Source: Clostridia bacterium (GTDB taxonomy: Bacteria > Bacillota > Clostridia > Oscillospirales > Acutalibacteraceae). From it: DNA of 42,450 bases. The notes below the pieces were generated by a model, which did no database searches, was not told where the DNA came from, and saw only the letters and a list, made by a program, of their open reading frames with translations. Each line of letters starts with the position of its first letter. Positions within the stretch are counted from its first letter, which is position 1. The stretch lies in contig JAGBHX010000057.1 of the NCBI GenBank assembly GCA_017935265.1, positions 1-42,450 of the forward strand. The letters run 5' to 3'. A program made the position numbers and the translations under genes. Below, in pieces: positions 7,329 through 15,934 of this stretch.

Positions 7329-8375
7329 TTAGAAAAAGCTTTTATATTTGATTATCTGAGCCAGAATTCTCGGCGAGTTTAAAATCAGCTTCGGAATATT
7401 TCTGTAAAGAATTCCGATTTCGCGTGCATCGTTATAAAAGCACGGATGCTCCTGATTGCACTGCCTTATCATCGGCTCATATTTCTTTTTGTCCGAAGCA
7501 AAGGTTTCAACGGTGAAGTTTTTGTCGGGCATTTCAATGCAGGGTGACATCTCGCCGTTTTCTTTGAGCAGGAATGAATATTTCATTGCATCGCAAGGCG
7601 GAAGGGGTTCACCTTTTATGTATTTTATATGTTCGCGGTAAATAAGATAAGCCAGATAATTCTCTTTTTTGGCCTTATTGAGGAAATATTCAAAAATGCC
7701 AAGGACATCTTCTTCATCATAGGTCAGATGTTCATCGGGTCTGCCTGCAACACCTAAAACGGAAATGTAGGGTCTGATAGCAAACATAAAGCCCTTCTGC
7801 CTTGAATACTCATATATATTTTTAATGTCTTCAAAAGAGGACTGCTTTGTGATTGTTGAGGTGATTGCCCAGTTGCCTCTTCGGTCGGTAATATCACAAA
7901 TGCTGTCGATTATTTCTGTAACACGGGTCAAATCGTCAGAGCCTCGGAGATAGGCATATTTTTCTTTTTGAAGGGAGTCGATGCTGATTGAAAGGTTACA
8001 CCGCCTTATTGCAAGCTCACCTGCAATTTCGCGTGTGAGGAGGACGCCGTTTGTGATGATTGTGGGTTTGATTGAATATTTATTAAAAATATCAACAATA
8101 TCAACAATATCTTTTCTGATTAAAGGCTCACCGCCCTGAACAAACACATATCTGACACCGAATTTGCTCAAAGCTTCGGCAGTTTTTTCAATCTCATCAA
8201 GCGACATCTGCTGTGAACGTTCCTTGCGGATGTTGCACATAGGGCAATGCTGATTGCACAATTTAGTTGTGTCATAAATTGCGAGAATCGGTTTTTGCAA
8301 TATTATATTTTTAACGCATCCGAGGATAGAAAGTACCGCGGAAAGCTTTGATTTCACTTGATTTGTCGGATTCAT
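7329..8375 (-). CDS. Radical SAM protein with C-terminal Cys-rich (SPASM-like) region
   Basis: This is a 348-residue protein. The 4Fe-4S/AdoMet motif CNQHCPMC is at residues 40-47, followed by FVQGGEPLIRKD, the GGE AdoMet motif of radical SAM enzymes. Near the C-terminus there are further cysteines (PPCDAMKY, SPCIEM, RQCNQEHPC) that could hold an auxiliary cluster, as in SPASM/Twitch proteins. The short N-terminal stretch before the barrel (residues 1-33) is amphipathic. RBS AAGGAGA precedes ATG 8375. It is divergent from a membrane protein-epimerase pair. The substrate is unknown; a lipid or envelope modification is possible because of the neighbours, which is inference. Confidence 0.8.
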   Translation of the reverse strand: MNPTNQVKSKLSAVLSILGCVKNIILQKPILAIYDTTKLCNQHCPMCNIRKERSQQMSLDEIEKTAEALSKFGVRYVFVQGGEPLIRKDIVDIVDIFNKYSIKPTIITNGVLLTREIAGELAIRRCNLSISIDSLQKEKYAYLRGSDDLTRVTEIIDSICDITDRRGNWAITSTITKQSSFEDIKNIYEYSRQKGFMFAIRPYISVLGVAGRPDEHLTYDEEDVLGIFEYFLNKAKKENYLAYLIYREHIKYIKGEPLPPCDAMKYSFLLKENGEMSPCIEMPDKNFTVETFASDKKKYEPMIRQCNQEHPCFYNDAREIGILYRNIPKLILNSPRILAQIIKYKSFF

Positions 8376-8384
8376 ACTGTCTCC

Positions 8385-8413
8385 TTGACTGTCTGTTTGA
8401 TTTATGATAAGAT
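8385..8413 (+). promoter_or_regulatory. Probable promoter of the membrane protein-epimerase unit
   Basis: TTGACT (8385-8390), 17 nt, TAAGAT (8408-8413) with an extended TGA just before the -10. Transcription would start near 8420, after the ATG at 8404, which supports the TTG at 8443 as translation start of the downstream gene. Confidence 0.6.
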
Positions 8414-8442
8414 TGAAAAAAAGGTTTTACAGGGGTGATTTT

Positions 8443-9612
8443 TTGAATAAACTTTTAAAAGACCGCAACACGGTAAGATATGCCGTGCTCGCCGTTGCGC
8501 TGATTTTTTTTGCTGTGAGAGCTGTTCAGATGACGATGGAAATTTCCACCTTTCTTGCTCACCCTGCAGCAACACTTTATCTGCTCGACTTCAATTTTTA
8601 TTTGGGTTCACGCACATTTATCGGCTCAATTCTGACGTTACTCACCGAGCACATCACCATCGGTCAGATATTCGCAATGAACATCACCGTTTACGTGCTC
8701 AGCATTGTGTCATACTTTGCTATGGGCTTTTACACATTCAAAAAATCCGTTAAAGAAAACAATGATTTTCTTTTTTTGGCGGCAATTCTCTTTATTGTGT
8801 GCCCCTACGGTCTGCTTCAGTTTTCAAACTGGGTGGGCACTTATGACATTTACCTGAACCTTTTTGCCGTTTTGTGTGCTTTTTTAACGAGCAAAAAAGG
8901 GTGGCACTGGCTTTGCCCCGTGATTTGCGTGGCGGCAATATTCACTCACTACGCTTTTGCTTTTTCGTTTTATCCCGCCGTGTTGGCCGTTCAGGTTTAT
9001 AACATCGTCACAAATGACAAAAAGCTAAGCAGAATTTTATCTGCCGCAACAGGTCTGATTATTTCATTTGTCAGCGCCGTGTATTGCGGATTTTTTGCAA
9101 ACAGCACAATTAAAATGACACGTGATGAGCTGTACGCTTATATGGCTCAGCGCCTGGGCACAGAGGTTGAAAACAAATCATACATCGACTCCTACTATTT
9201 TCAGGATGATGTTTTCGGTATGCTCGGCGGCTTCAAAGACAGCATCGTCAACAAAGAATTCATCACAAACCTCGTGCTGTATTTTTTGCCCGTTATGCTC
9301 GCCTTTTTTGCACTTTGGATACATTATATCACAAGAAAAGAAAAGAAGCAAATTTTTTCAGGAGCGTTTTTTATTATCACCCTTGCCGTAAGCATCGGGC
9401 TGATTTTCACAATTATTGAAGCTCCACGCTGGCAGACTGCCGCCGTTTTGTCGCAGTTTTTGATTTTCTTTACGGTTATTAAAAAGGACGACCCCACAAT
9501 TGCGGGTTGTCTTGCAAAACTTAACAAGAAACCCTATATAATAGCCATGGCGGCATTTGTTGTTTTGAGTATGGCGGCTTCATTTTTGATTGAGCCTTTT
9601 TACGGACCATAA
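8443..9612 (+). CDS. Polytopic membrane protein, unknown (possibly GT-C-like)
   Basis: This is a 389-residue protein with about ten hydrophobic segments. It has an early loop DFNFYLGSRTFIG, a central NWVGTYDIYLN, and a larger polar insert at about residues 220-265. The overall look resembles GT-C type glycosyltransferases or O-antigen/flippase-like proteins, but I find no diagnostic motif. The start is TTG at 8443, 6 nt after AGGGGTGA; the upstream in-frame ATG 8404 has no RBS and lies inside the apparent promoter. It is followed after 29 nt by the epimerase, suggesting cell-envelope glycan work. Confidence 0.65.
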   Translation: MNKLLKDRNTVRYAVLAVALIFFAVRAVQMTMEISTFLAHPAATLYLLDFNFYLGSRTFIGSILTLLTEHITIGQIFAMNITVYVLSIVSYFAMGFYTFKKSVKENNDFLFLAAILFIVCPYGLLQFSNWVGTYDIYLNLFAVLCAFLTSKKGWHWLCPVICVAAIFTHYAFAFSFYPAVLAVQVYNIVTNDKKLSRILSAATGLIISFVSAVYCGFFANSTIKMTRDELYAYMAQRLGTEVENKSYIDSYYFQDDVFGMLGGFKDSIVNKEFITNLVLYFLPVMLAFFALWIHYITRKEKKQIFSGAFFIITLAVSIGLIFTIIEAPRWQTAAVLSQFLIFFTVIKKDDPTIAGCLAKLNKKPYIIAMAAFVVLSMAASFLIEPFYGP

Positions 9613-9641
9613 GTCGCCAACTTAAAGAAAGGTATTGTTTA

Positions 9642-10508
9642 ATGAAAGTATTTATAACAGGAGCAGGCGGTTTTATCGGCAGACAGCTTATGAAAGACAT
9701 TGCCGCAGACAGCCGCTTTGAAAAAGTATATTGCCTTTGCAGAAGGGACACTGATTTGCCCTCAGGATTTGTTGCCGTGAGAGGAACACTGGACAGCCTT
9801 TCGGACATTCCCCCTGTTGAGGCCGATGTGTGCATTCACCTCGCCGCAATCACAAATTCCCAAAACCCGGGAAGTGATGGAGTTTTTAAAACGAATGCAG
9901 ACGGCACGGCAAGGGTGGTTGATTTCTGCAAAAGAAGCAAAATTAAAAAGATTGTGTTTCTCAGCTCAATCAATGTGTATCTCACCCGGAAATACGAATA
10001 TGCCCTCAGCAAGCTTTCTGCCGAGGAGCATATCAGAAATTCGGGGCTTGAATATTCAATTCTTCGTTGTTCTCTGGTATACGGCAGAGGGTGTCAGAGC
10101 TTCGACACAATTCTCAGCTTTGCAAAAACGCTTCATATCGTGCCTGTTTTCGGTGACGGTGAAGCTTTGGAACAGCCGATTTATGTTGACGAGGTCAGCC
10201 GTGCAATCATCAGCCACACCCCCCTGACGGGAGAAAATGTGATTTGCGATTTGTTCGGCAAAACAAAAATGACCTATAACGAAATGGTGAAGAGACTTAC
10301 CGGGGCTGTCGGCACAAGGGCATTTATTCTTCACCTGCCGAAGAAACCGGTTGTTGCCGTGGCTGAATTTTGTTACCGCAAAAAAATTCCCTTTCCCATT
10401 CAACCCGAACAGATTTCGCATATGTGTGAGGATTTGGGTTGTGATGAAGAAACAACCGAAGCCTTTCACCGTGACAGCTTTGAAGAAAATCTGAAAAAGT
10501 ATATATAA
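9642..10508 (+). CDS. NAD(P)-dependent epimerase/dehydratase (extended SDR family)
   Basis: This is a 288-residue protein. The Rossmann motif TGAGGFIG starts at residue 6; the active-site region has SSINVY and YALSK (Tyr-x3-Lys at about 125-129), and LRCSLVYGRG follows as in nucleotide-sugar epimerases. RBS AAAGG is about 10 nt before the ATG. It is shorter than GalE (338 residues in this window) and more like the WcaG-type family. It should act on a nucleotide sugar or similar substrate in the cytoplasm; the exact reaction is unknown. It is co-directional with the membrane protein and ends at a strong terminator. Confidence 0.82.
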   Translation: MKVFITGAGGFIGRQLMKDIAADSRFEKVYCLCRRDTDLPSGFVAVRGTLDSLSDIPPVEADVCIHLAAITNSQNPGSDGVFKTNADGTARVVDFCKRSKIKKIVFLSSINVYLTRKYEYALSKLSAEEHIRNSGLEYSILRCSLVYGRGCQSFDTILSFAKTLHIVPVFGDGEALEQPIYVDEVSRAIISHTPLTGENVICDLFGKTKMTYNEMVKRLTGAVGTRAFILHLPKKPVVAVAEFCYRKKIPFPIQPEQISHMCEDLGCDEETTEAFHRDSFEENLKKYI

Positions 10509-10514
10509 CGCAAC

Positions 10515-10547
10515 AGACCTTCCGAAAAAACGGAAGGTCTGATTTTT
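10515..10547 (+). terminator. Terminator after the epimerase
   Basis: AGACCTTCCG pairs with CGGAAGGTCT around six A residues, followed by GATTTTTTG. On the opposite strand the hairpin lacks a good T run, but it is the only hairpin after dnaJ and may help end that operon. Confidence 0.85.
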
Positions 10548-10553
10548 TGCTTT

Positions 10554-11723
10554 TTATTTTTTCTTTTTGCCGAAGAAGCCTGATTTTTTCTCTTCGCCTG
10601 CGGGCTGTTTGTTGCCGAGGCTTTCGTTGAATTTGTTGAGAAGCTCCTTCTGTTCGTCGGTAAGGCTTGTGGGTACGTCAACTATAATTCTCACAAGCTG
10701 GTCTCCGCGGCCTCTGCCGTTGATGTTCTGAATACCCTTTTCGCGGAGCTTGAACACATCCATAGGCTGTGTGCCCGGTCGGAGTGAATATTCAACCTTG
10801 CCGTCAAGGGTGGGAACGATGATTTTGTCACCTAAAGCCGCCTGAGCGTAGGAAACGTGAACCTCGCACCACACGTTGAAGCCGTCACGTTCAAAGAAGG
10901 GATGGGGGCGCACAAACACACCAACGTGAAGGTCGCCTGCAGGTCCTCCGTTCATTCCCTTGTTGCCCTCGCCTCTTACATTGAGCACCTGACGGTCGTC
11001 AATGCCTGCGGGTATGTTGATTTCAAGCTTTGATGTTTTTGTAAAGCGACCTCTGCCTGAGCATTTGGGGCAAGGAGTTTCGATAATTTTACCTCTGCCG
11101 CCGCAACGCGAACAAGCCTTCTGACTCTGGATTACACCGAATGGTGTTCTCTGTTGAGTTGAAACCTGACCTGTACCGTGACAGTCGGGGCATGTTTTGG
11201 GGCTTGTGCCTTTCTTTGCGCCGCTTCCGCCGCAATCGGGGCAGGTGTCAATACGGTTGACATCTATGGTGCGCTTGCAGCCTTTTGCGGCCTCCTCAAA
11301 CGAAACGGTAACGTTTGCCTGGATATCCTCACCGCGTCTGGGAGCGTTGGGGTTGGAACGGCGACCGCCGCCTGCCGCACCGCCGCCGAAGAAGCTTGAG
11401 AAAATATCTCCCAGATCAAAATCCATTCCGCCGCCGAAGCCGCCACCGAAACCGCCTCCGAAGGGATTTCCGCCGCCGGCACCGAAGTTGGGGTCAACAC
11501 CTGCGTGACCGTACTGATCATAGCGCGCCTTTTTGTCGGCATCGCTCAAAACCTCGTAAGCTTCGTTGGCTTCCTTAAACTTTTCTTCCGCAGTCTTGTC
11601 GCCGGGGTTAAGGTCGGGGTGATACTGCTTAGCCTTTTTTCTGTATGCTTTTTTGATTTCATCCTCACTTGCACCCTTCTGCAAGCCGAGGACTTCATAA
11701 TAATCTCTTTTTTCTGCGGCCAT
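10554..11723 (-). CDS. dnaJ: Chaperone protein DnaJ
   Basis: This is a 389-residue type I J-protein. It has a J domain (residues 5-70) with HPD in [10 protein letters not shown], a Gly/Phe-rich linker (about 78-125), and four zinc-binding repeats ([32 protein letters not shown]). These are followed by the substrate-binding and dimerisation domains ([19 protein letters not shown]). The C-terminus ends in a Lys-rich tail. It stimulates DnaK ATPase and hands over unfolded clients. RBS AGGAGCAG precedes ATG 11723. It is the last gene of the hrcA-grpE-dnaK-dnaJ unit and should be under HrcA/CIRCE control, with a possible attenuating hairpin ahead of it. Confidence 0.97.
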   Translation of the reverse strand: MAAEKRDYYEVLGLQKGASEDEIKKAYRKKAKQYHPDLNPGDKTAEEKFKEANEAYEVLSDADKKARYDQYGHAGVDPNFGAGGGNPFGGGFGGGFGGGMDFDLGDIFSSFFGGGAAGGGRRSNPNAPRRGEDIQANVTVSFEEAAKGCKRTIDVNRIDTCPDCGGSGAKKGTSPKTCPDCHGTGQVSTQQRTPFGVIQSQKACSRCGGRGKIIETPCPKCSGRGRFTKTSKLEINIPAGIDDRQVLNVRGEGNKGMNGGPAGDLHVGVFVRPHPFFERDGFNVWCEVHVSYAQAALGDKIIVPTLDGKVEYSLRPGTQPMDVFKLREKGIQNINGRGRGDQLVRIIVDVPTSLTDEQKELLNKFNESLGNKQPAGEEKKSGFFGKKKK

Positions 11724-11746
11724 ACGACTGCTCCTTACATTCTAAG

Positions 11747-11772
11747 CCGTTCCGCCGAAAACGACGGAACGG
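11747..11772 (-). promoter_or_regulatory. Hairpin in the dnaK-dnaJ gap
   Basis: CCGTTCCG and CGGAACGG form an 8-bp stem with a 10-nt loop in the 68-nt gap. There is no T run after it on the minus strand, so it is probably not a full terminator. An mRNA processing or stabilising role that sets the dnaK:dnaJ ratio is possible. Confidence 0.4.
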
Positions 11773-11791
11773 TGGGTTAGATACAATTTGA

Positions 11792-13624
11792 TTATTCGCC
11801 TGTTACATCCTTGAAGTCAGCGTCGTAGTAGCCGTTTTCGTCAGCACCGCCTGTGGGAGCGCCCTGTGCGGGGTCTGCACCCTGTGCAGCCTGAGCTGCC
11901 TGATACATTTTTTCGCTGATTTCATAGAACTTTGCCTGAAGCTCATCCTGCTTTGATTTGATGAGGTTGATGTCCTCACCCTTGAGAGCTTCTTTAAGAG
12001 CCTCTACCTTTGAAGTGATTTCAGCCTTGTCAGCCTCGGGGAATTTGTCGCCCTCTTCGCTGAGCATTTTTTCGCACTGATATACAAGCTGGTCAGCGTT
12101 GTTGCGTGTGTCGATTTCTTCGCGGCGCTGTTTATCCTCCTGAGCAAACTGTTCAGCCTCCTGAACAGCCTTTTCACTGTCTTCATTAGACATATTTGTG
12201 GAAGATGTGATGGAAATTGACTGTTCATGTTTTGTGCCGAGGTCCTTAGCAGAAACGTGAACGATACCGTTAGCGTCGATGTCGAAGGTTACTTCAATCT
12301 GAGGCACGCCGCGGCGTGCGGGAAGAATGCCGTCAAGGTGGAATACGCCGAGAGTTTTGTTATCCTTTGCAAATTCTCTTTCGCCCTGAAGAACGTGAAC
12401 TTCAACTGAGGGCTGGTTATCAGCAGCAGTTGAGAAAATCTGGCTCTTCTTTACGGGGATTGTTGTATTTCTGTCGATAATCTTTGTGTTGATACCGCCC
12501 ATTGTTTCAATACCGAGTGAAAGAGGAGTAACGTCAAGGAGAAGAAGACCCTTAACCTCACCGCCGAGAACACCTGCCTGAAGAGCGGCACCGATTGCTA
12601 CACATTCGTCGGGGTTGATGCCCTTGAAGGGCTCTTTGCCGATGAACTTTTTGATAGCTTCCTGAACAGCAGGAATTCTTGAAGAACCGCCTACCATAAG
12701 AACCTTATCAATTTCGCCTGTTGAAAGGCCTGAGTCGCTGATTGCACGGCGAACGGGAGCCATTGTTGCTTCAACAAGGTCTGCTGTAAGCTCATTGAAC
12801 TTTGCTCTTGTGAGGGTAAGCTCAAGGTGCTTGGGACCTGTTGCATCAACTGTGATATAGGGAAGATTGATATCTGATGAAGTTACGCCTGAAAGCTCGA
12901 TTTTAGCTTTTTCTGCTGCTTCCTTCAATCTCTGCATTGCCATTTTGTCGCCCTTGAGAGAAACGCCGTTTGACTTCATAAATTCATCAACCATCCAGTC
13001 GATAATTCTCTGGTCAAAGTCGTCACCGCCGAGACGGTTGTTACCTGCTGTTGCAAGAACCTCCTGAACGCCGTCGCCCATTTCGATGATTGAAACGTCG
13101 AAGGTACCGCCGCCGAGGTCATAAACCATAACCTTCTGGTCATTTTCTTTGTCAATGCCGTAAGCAAGAGCTGCTGCTGTGGGCTCGTTGATAATTCTCT
13201 TAACCTCAAGGCCTGCAATTCTGCCTGCGTCCTTTGTTGCCTGACGCTGTGAGTCTGTGAAGTAAGCGGGAACTGTGATAACAGCCTCTGTTACTGTGTC
13301 GCCGAGATATGCTTCTGCATCAGCCTTGAGCTTCTGAAGAATCATTGCAGAAATTTCCTGAGGGGTGAACTTTTTGTCATCGATAGCCACCTTGTAGTCT
13401 GTGCCCATCTGGCGCTTGATTGATGCGATTGTTCTGTCGGGGTTTGTGATAGCCTGACGTTTTGCAACCTGACCAACCATTCTTTCGCCTGATTTGCCGA
13501 AAGCTACAACTGAGGGAGTTGTTCTTGCGCCCTCTGCGTTTGCAATAACAACGGGCTCGCCGCCTTCAATAACTGCTACACATGAGTTTGTTGTACCTAA
13601 GTCAATACCTATTACTTTTGCCAT
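11792..13624 (-). CDS. dnaK: Molecular chaperone DnaK (Hsp70)
   Basis: This is a 610-residue protein. The ATPase domain starts [13 protein letters not shown]; phosphate loops [13 protein letters not shown] and [14 protein letters not shown] are intact. The linker and substrate-binding domain begin with [18 protein letters not shown]. The segment [13 protein letters not shown] has the shortened form typical of Gram-positive DnaK, a useful taxonomic hint. The C-terminal tail is rich in Ala, Gln and Gly and ends DFKDVTGE rather than the usual EEVK-like end. RBS AGGAGG lies before ATG 13624. It lies between grpE and dnaJ and works with both. Confidence 0.98.
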   Translation of the reverse strand: MAKVIGIDLGTTNSCVAVIEGGEPVVIANAEGARTTPSVVAFGKSGERMVGQVAKRQAITNPDRTIASIKRQMGTDYKVAIDDKKFTPQEISAMILQKLKADAEAYLGDTVTEAVITVPAYFTDSQRQATKDAGRIAGLEVKRIINEPTAAALAYGIDKENDQKVMVYDLGGGTFDVSIIEMGDGVQEVLATAGNNRLGGDDFDQRIIDWMVDEFMKSNGVSLKGDKMAMQRLKEAAEKAKIELSGVTSSDINLPYITVDATGPKHLELTLTRAKFNELTADLVEATMAPVRRAISDSGLSTGEIDKVLMVGGSSRIPAVQEAIKKFIGKEPFKGINPDECVAIGAALQAGVLGGEVKGLLLLDVTPLSLGIETMGGINTKIIDRNTTIPVKKSQIFSTAADNQPSVEVHVLQGEREFAKDNKTLGVFHLDGILPARRGVPQIEVTFDIDANGIVHVSAKDLGTKHEQSISITSSTNMSNEDSEKAVQEAEQFAQEDKQRREEIDTRNNADQLVYQCEKMLSEEGDKFPEADKAEITSKVEALKEALKGEDINLIKSKQDELQAKFYEISEKMYQAAQAAQGADPAQGAPTGGADENGYYDADFKDVTGE

Positions 13625-13655
13625 AATTATTTCCTCCTAAAGTATATATGTCAAA

Positions 13656-14177
13656 TTAGTTTGCTACCGCTACCATAGCGGCACGAATAATTTTGTCACC
13701 TAATTTATAGCCCTTCATAAGGACGTTTGAAATTGAATTTTCGGGAAGATTTTCATCCTCGGTGTGCATCACTGCGTTGTGAAGATTGGGGTCAAATGCA
13801 TCGCCCACTTCACCGAATGCATCAATACCAAGCTTTTTGAGTGCCTCACCAAACTGCTTGTAGGTAAGCTCAACACCCTTTTTATAATCTTCATAGCTTG
13901 TGTCCTCGCCGGGAGCAACACAACGCTCAAAATTATCAATAACGGGAAGCAGGTCATTAACAACTGAGGATTTGCACTCTGAATAAAGTGACTCCTTTTC
14001 ACGCTGAGAGCGTTTGCGGAAGTTGTCATATTCAGCGGCCACTCTCAGAAGCTGATCCTTTGCTTCATTGAGCTCTGCCTGAAGCTTTTCTTCAGCGGCA
14101 GGCTCTTTTACTTCATCAACCTTAGCTTCGTTTTCTTCAGCTTCGGTTGTTGCCTTTGCCTTTTTTTCTTTAGCCAT
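13656..14177 (-). CDS. grpE: Nucleotide exchange factor GrpE
   Basis: This is a 173-residue protein. An acidic and Lys-rich N-terminal region (residues 1-35) leads into a coiled coil (LQAELNEAKDQLLRVAAEYDNFRKRSQREKE, written here only to locate it at about 32-62). The beta-wing domain follows, with FDPNLHNAVMHTED and LMKGYKLGDKIIRAAMVAVAN, the GrpE signature. It releases ADP from DnaK. I prefer ATG 14177 (MAKEKK) because AAAGGATGA lies at good spacing; the in-frame ATG at 14186 overlaps that site. The gene starts 13 nt after the hrcA stop. Confidence 0.95.
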   Translation of the reverse strand: MAKEKKAKATTEAEENEAKVDEVKEPAAEEKLQAELNEAKDQLLRVAAEYDNFRKRSQREKESLYSECKSSVVNDLLPVIDNFERCVAPGEDTSYEDYKKGVELTYKQFGEALKKLGIDAFGEVGDAFDPNLHNAVMHTEDENLPENSISNVLMKGYKLGDKIIRAAMVAVAN

Positions 14178-14190
14178 TACGGTCATCCTT

Positions 14191-15228
14191 TCATTCTTCT
14201 TTAAAAGTCTGCGTCAGAAGCTCACCAACCAGGTCTGTGAGATATTTAACGCTTGGAATTAAATTAGCATAATCTATTCTCGTCGGACCGATAATTCCGA
14301 TTGAGCCGCGGCGGTTACCGTCTATATTATAGTTTGAAACGATAACGCTTGACTTCATAAGCTGACGGTAGGGGTTTTCACTGCCGATTTTAACGTCAAC
14401 ATCCTTGCTTTCGGACGCGGAAGAGAGGAGCTTGCTCAGAGGCTCACCCCGTCGCAGAAATTCAAGCAGTTCATAAGCGGTGTTGCCGTAATAATTGTTG
14501 TGATGCAATATATTGGACTGACCGCCCAGCATAACCTCGGTGTGAACGGCCTCCTGTGCCAAATCTGAAACAGCAGTCATCAGCGGAAGAAGGCTGAAAA
14601 CGTCACCGCCCAAGGAAGCCACAAGGCTTTGCATCATCGGGGTATCAACCTCGCTGAGTAACTTGCCTACGAACGAAGCCTTGACCACGTTGTAAAAGCT
14701 TTCGAGTACAGATGCGTTCAGGTCAAAGTCACTGCGTGCAACCTTGCTTTTTATTACGCCTGTTGAGGTCATAAGCACAATCATTACCGTTCGCGTACCC
14801 ACGGGAACAGCTTCAACACGCCTGATGTAAGCGCCCTCGCCCGATGGGGTTGTGCTCACTGCGGCACAGCCTGTCAGGTCTGCAAGAACCTCCCCTGCCC
14901 TTTCAAGAAGCTTTTCGGGGTCTGTCAGCGCTGAGCCGAAGCTGGCTTCAATGTGCCGCCTCAAAGATTCATCAATCTGACGGTTGACCATAAGATTGTC
15001 AACATAATAGCGGTATCCCTCGTTGGTGGGAATTCGCCCTGCAGAGGTGTGCGGCTGTTCAAGAAGGCCGAGAGCAGAAAGCTCCGCCATTTCGTTGCGC
15101 ACCGTAGCAGATGAAACAGACATATCAAGCTCACTGAGCAACGACTTTGACCCCACAGGCTCACCGGTCTTTATATAAAGCTCCACAACGGCACCGAGAA
15201 TCTTTTGCTTGCGTTCGCTGAGTTCCAT
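14191..15228 (-). CDS. hrcA: Heat-inducible transcription repressor HrcA
   Basis: This is a 345-residue protein. The N-terminal winged helix contains GEPVGSKSLLSE and SSATVRNEMAELSALGLLEQPHTSAGRIPTN (about residues 20-70), the HrcA hallmark. A GAF-like domain with the inserted dimerisation region and the C-terminal GPTRIDYANLIPSVKYL follow. It binds CIRCE and is itself stabilised by GroEL in known systems. A perfect CIRCE operator and a sigma-A promoter lie directly upstream, so the gene is autoregulated. It is the first gene of the operon. Confidence 0.97.
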   Translation of the reverse strand: MELSERKQKILGAVVELYIKTGEPVGSKSLLSELDMSVSSATVRNEMAELSALGLLEQPHTSAGRIPTNEGYRYYVDNLMVNRQIDESLRRHIEASFGSALTDPEKLLERAGEVLADLTGCAAVSTTPSGEGAYIRRVEAVPVGTRTVMIVLMTSTGVIKSKVARSDFDLNASVLESFYNVVKASFVGKLLSEVDTPMMQSLVASLGGDVFSLLPLMTAVSDLAQEAVHTEVMLGGQSNILHHNNYYGNTAYELLEFLRRGEPLSKLLSSASESKDVDVKIGSENPYRQLMKSSVIVSNYNIDGNRRGSIGIIGPTRIDYANLIPSVKYLTDLVGELLTQTFKEE

Positions 15229-15250
15229 TTCATCACCGCCTTTGTCACTC

Positions 15251-15277
15251 TTAGCACTCTTTGGTTGTGAGTGCTAA
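15251..15277 (-). promoter_or_regulatory. CIRCE operator (HrcA binding site)
   Basis: TTAGCACTC (15251-15259), 9 nt, GAGTGCTAA (15269-15277): an exact match to the 9-9-9 CIRCE consensus, located just downstream of the hrcA promoter -10. Confidence 0.97.
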
Positions 15278-15287
15278 CTCTGTTAAT

Positions 15288-15316
15288 AATATACATTCTA
15301 TTTTGCCCGTTGTCAA
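15288..15316 (-). promoter_or_regulatory. Sigma-A promoter of hrcA-grpE-dnaK-dnaJ
   Basis: Minus strand: TTGACA (15311-15316), 17 nt, TATATT (15288-15293). CIRCE begins 10 nt after the -10, so bound HrcA would cover the start site. Confidence 0.9.
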
Positions 15317-15371
15317 GAGATAAATGTGAATAATTTGTAAAAAATCAAGAAAGGTCAAATTATTTTAATTA

Positions 15372-15400
15372 TTGATTTGACCGTAAAGGTCTGCTATAAT
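15372..15400 (+). promoter_or_regulatory. Promoter of the ATC-hydrolase-like/ClC/GH27 unit
   Basis: TTGATT (15372-15377), 17 nt, TATAAT (15395-15400), about 27 nt before the GTG start. It is divergent from the heat-shock promoter with 55 nt between the two -35 boxes. Confidence 0.8.
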
Positions 15401-15426
15401 ATCTCAGTATTGAAAAGAGGGATACC

Positions 15427-15918
15427 GTGAACAATATAAAAAACGAACCTAAAATCAAAAATCCTCTGCTTCAGGCCGTAAGAGGTCAGCTTGAGCAAAG
15501 GGCGCAATGGCTGTATCTTTTATGTGATGAAGCAGGCAAAAAAGGTCTTGAATGGGAGGATTTTGCTCCCGCGGCAATCAAGAGGTGCGGGCTTGCACAG
15601 GGTAGTGAATTGGTAAAAAAAGGTAAAACAGACAGCTTGAAAGGGCTAAAGAGAACCTTGTTCAATCCTCCTGCACAGCTTGTTTTTGAAATGAAAATCA
15701 GAAAAAGCACAGATGATGAGCTGAGCATTGATTTCGGTTATTGCCCTCTTGTTAAGGGATGGCAGAAAATGGGCTGCACAAACGAAGAAATTGCCCGACT
15801 TTGTGACATTGCAATGTGCGGTGACAATGGAATCGCCCGGTGCTACGGCGCAACTCTTGAGTTGCCGAAGTGCATTGCAAAGGGTGACAGCATATGTCAG
15901 CTCAGATATAAAAAGTAA
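15427..15918 (+). CDS. L-2-amino-thiazoline-4-carboxylic acid hydrolase-like protein (ATC_hydrolase family)
   Basis: This is a 163-residue soluble protein. The C-terminal half, with DFGYCPLVKGWQKMGC, LCDIAMCGDNG and a final GDSICQLRYKK, matches the ATC hydrolase family as I know it, including the conserved Cys residues. The family is named for opening a thiazoline ring to give cysteine derivatives, but most members in gut Clostridia have no tested function. The start is GTG at 15427 with GAGGGA upstream. It begins a three-gene plus-strand unit with a ClC channel 16 nt downstream and a GH27 enzyme, a combination I cannot explain. Confidence 0.78.
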   Translation: MNNIKNEPKIKNPLLQAVRGQLEQRAQWLYLLCDEAGKKGLEWEDFAPAAIKRCGLAQGSELVKKGKTDSLKGLKRTLFNPPAQLVFEMKIRKSTDDELSIDFGYCPLVKGWQKMGCTNEEIARLCDIAMCGDNGIARCYGATLELPKCIAKGDSICQLRYKK

Positions 15919-15934
15919 TTATCGCGAGGACAAT

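Noticed and set aside
15401..15426. Fluoride riboswitch ahead of the ClC unit
   Set aside because: The leader is only about 20 nt from the predicted start site to the GTG; there is no room for the crcB fold.
15728..15934. N-terminal extension of the ClC gene into the preceding gene
   Set aside because: It would overlap the ATC-hydrolase-like gene by about 190 nt; ATG 15935 has a good GAGGAC site and begins a typical ClC N-terminus.
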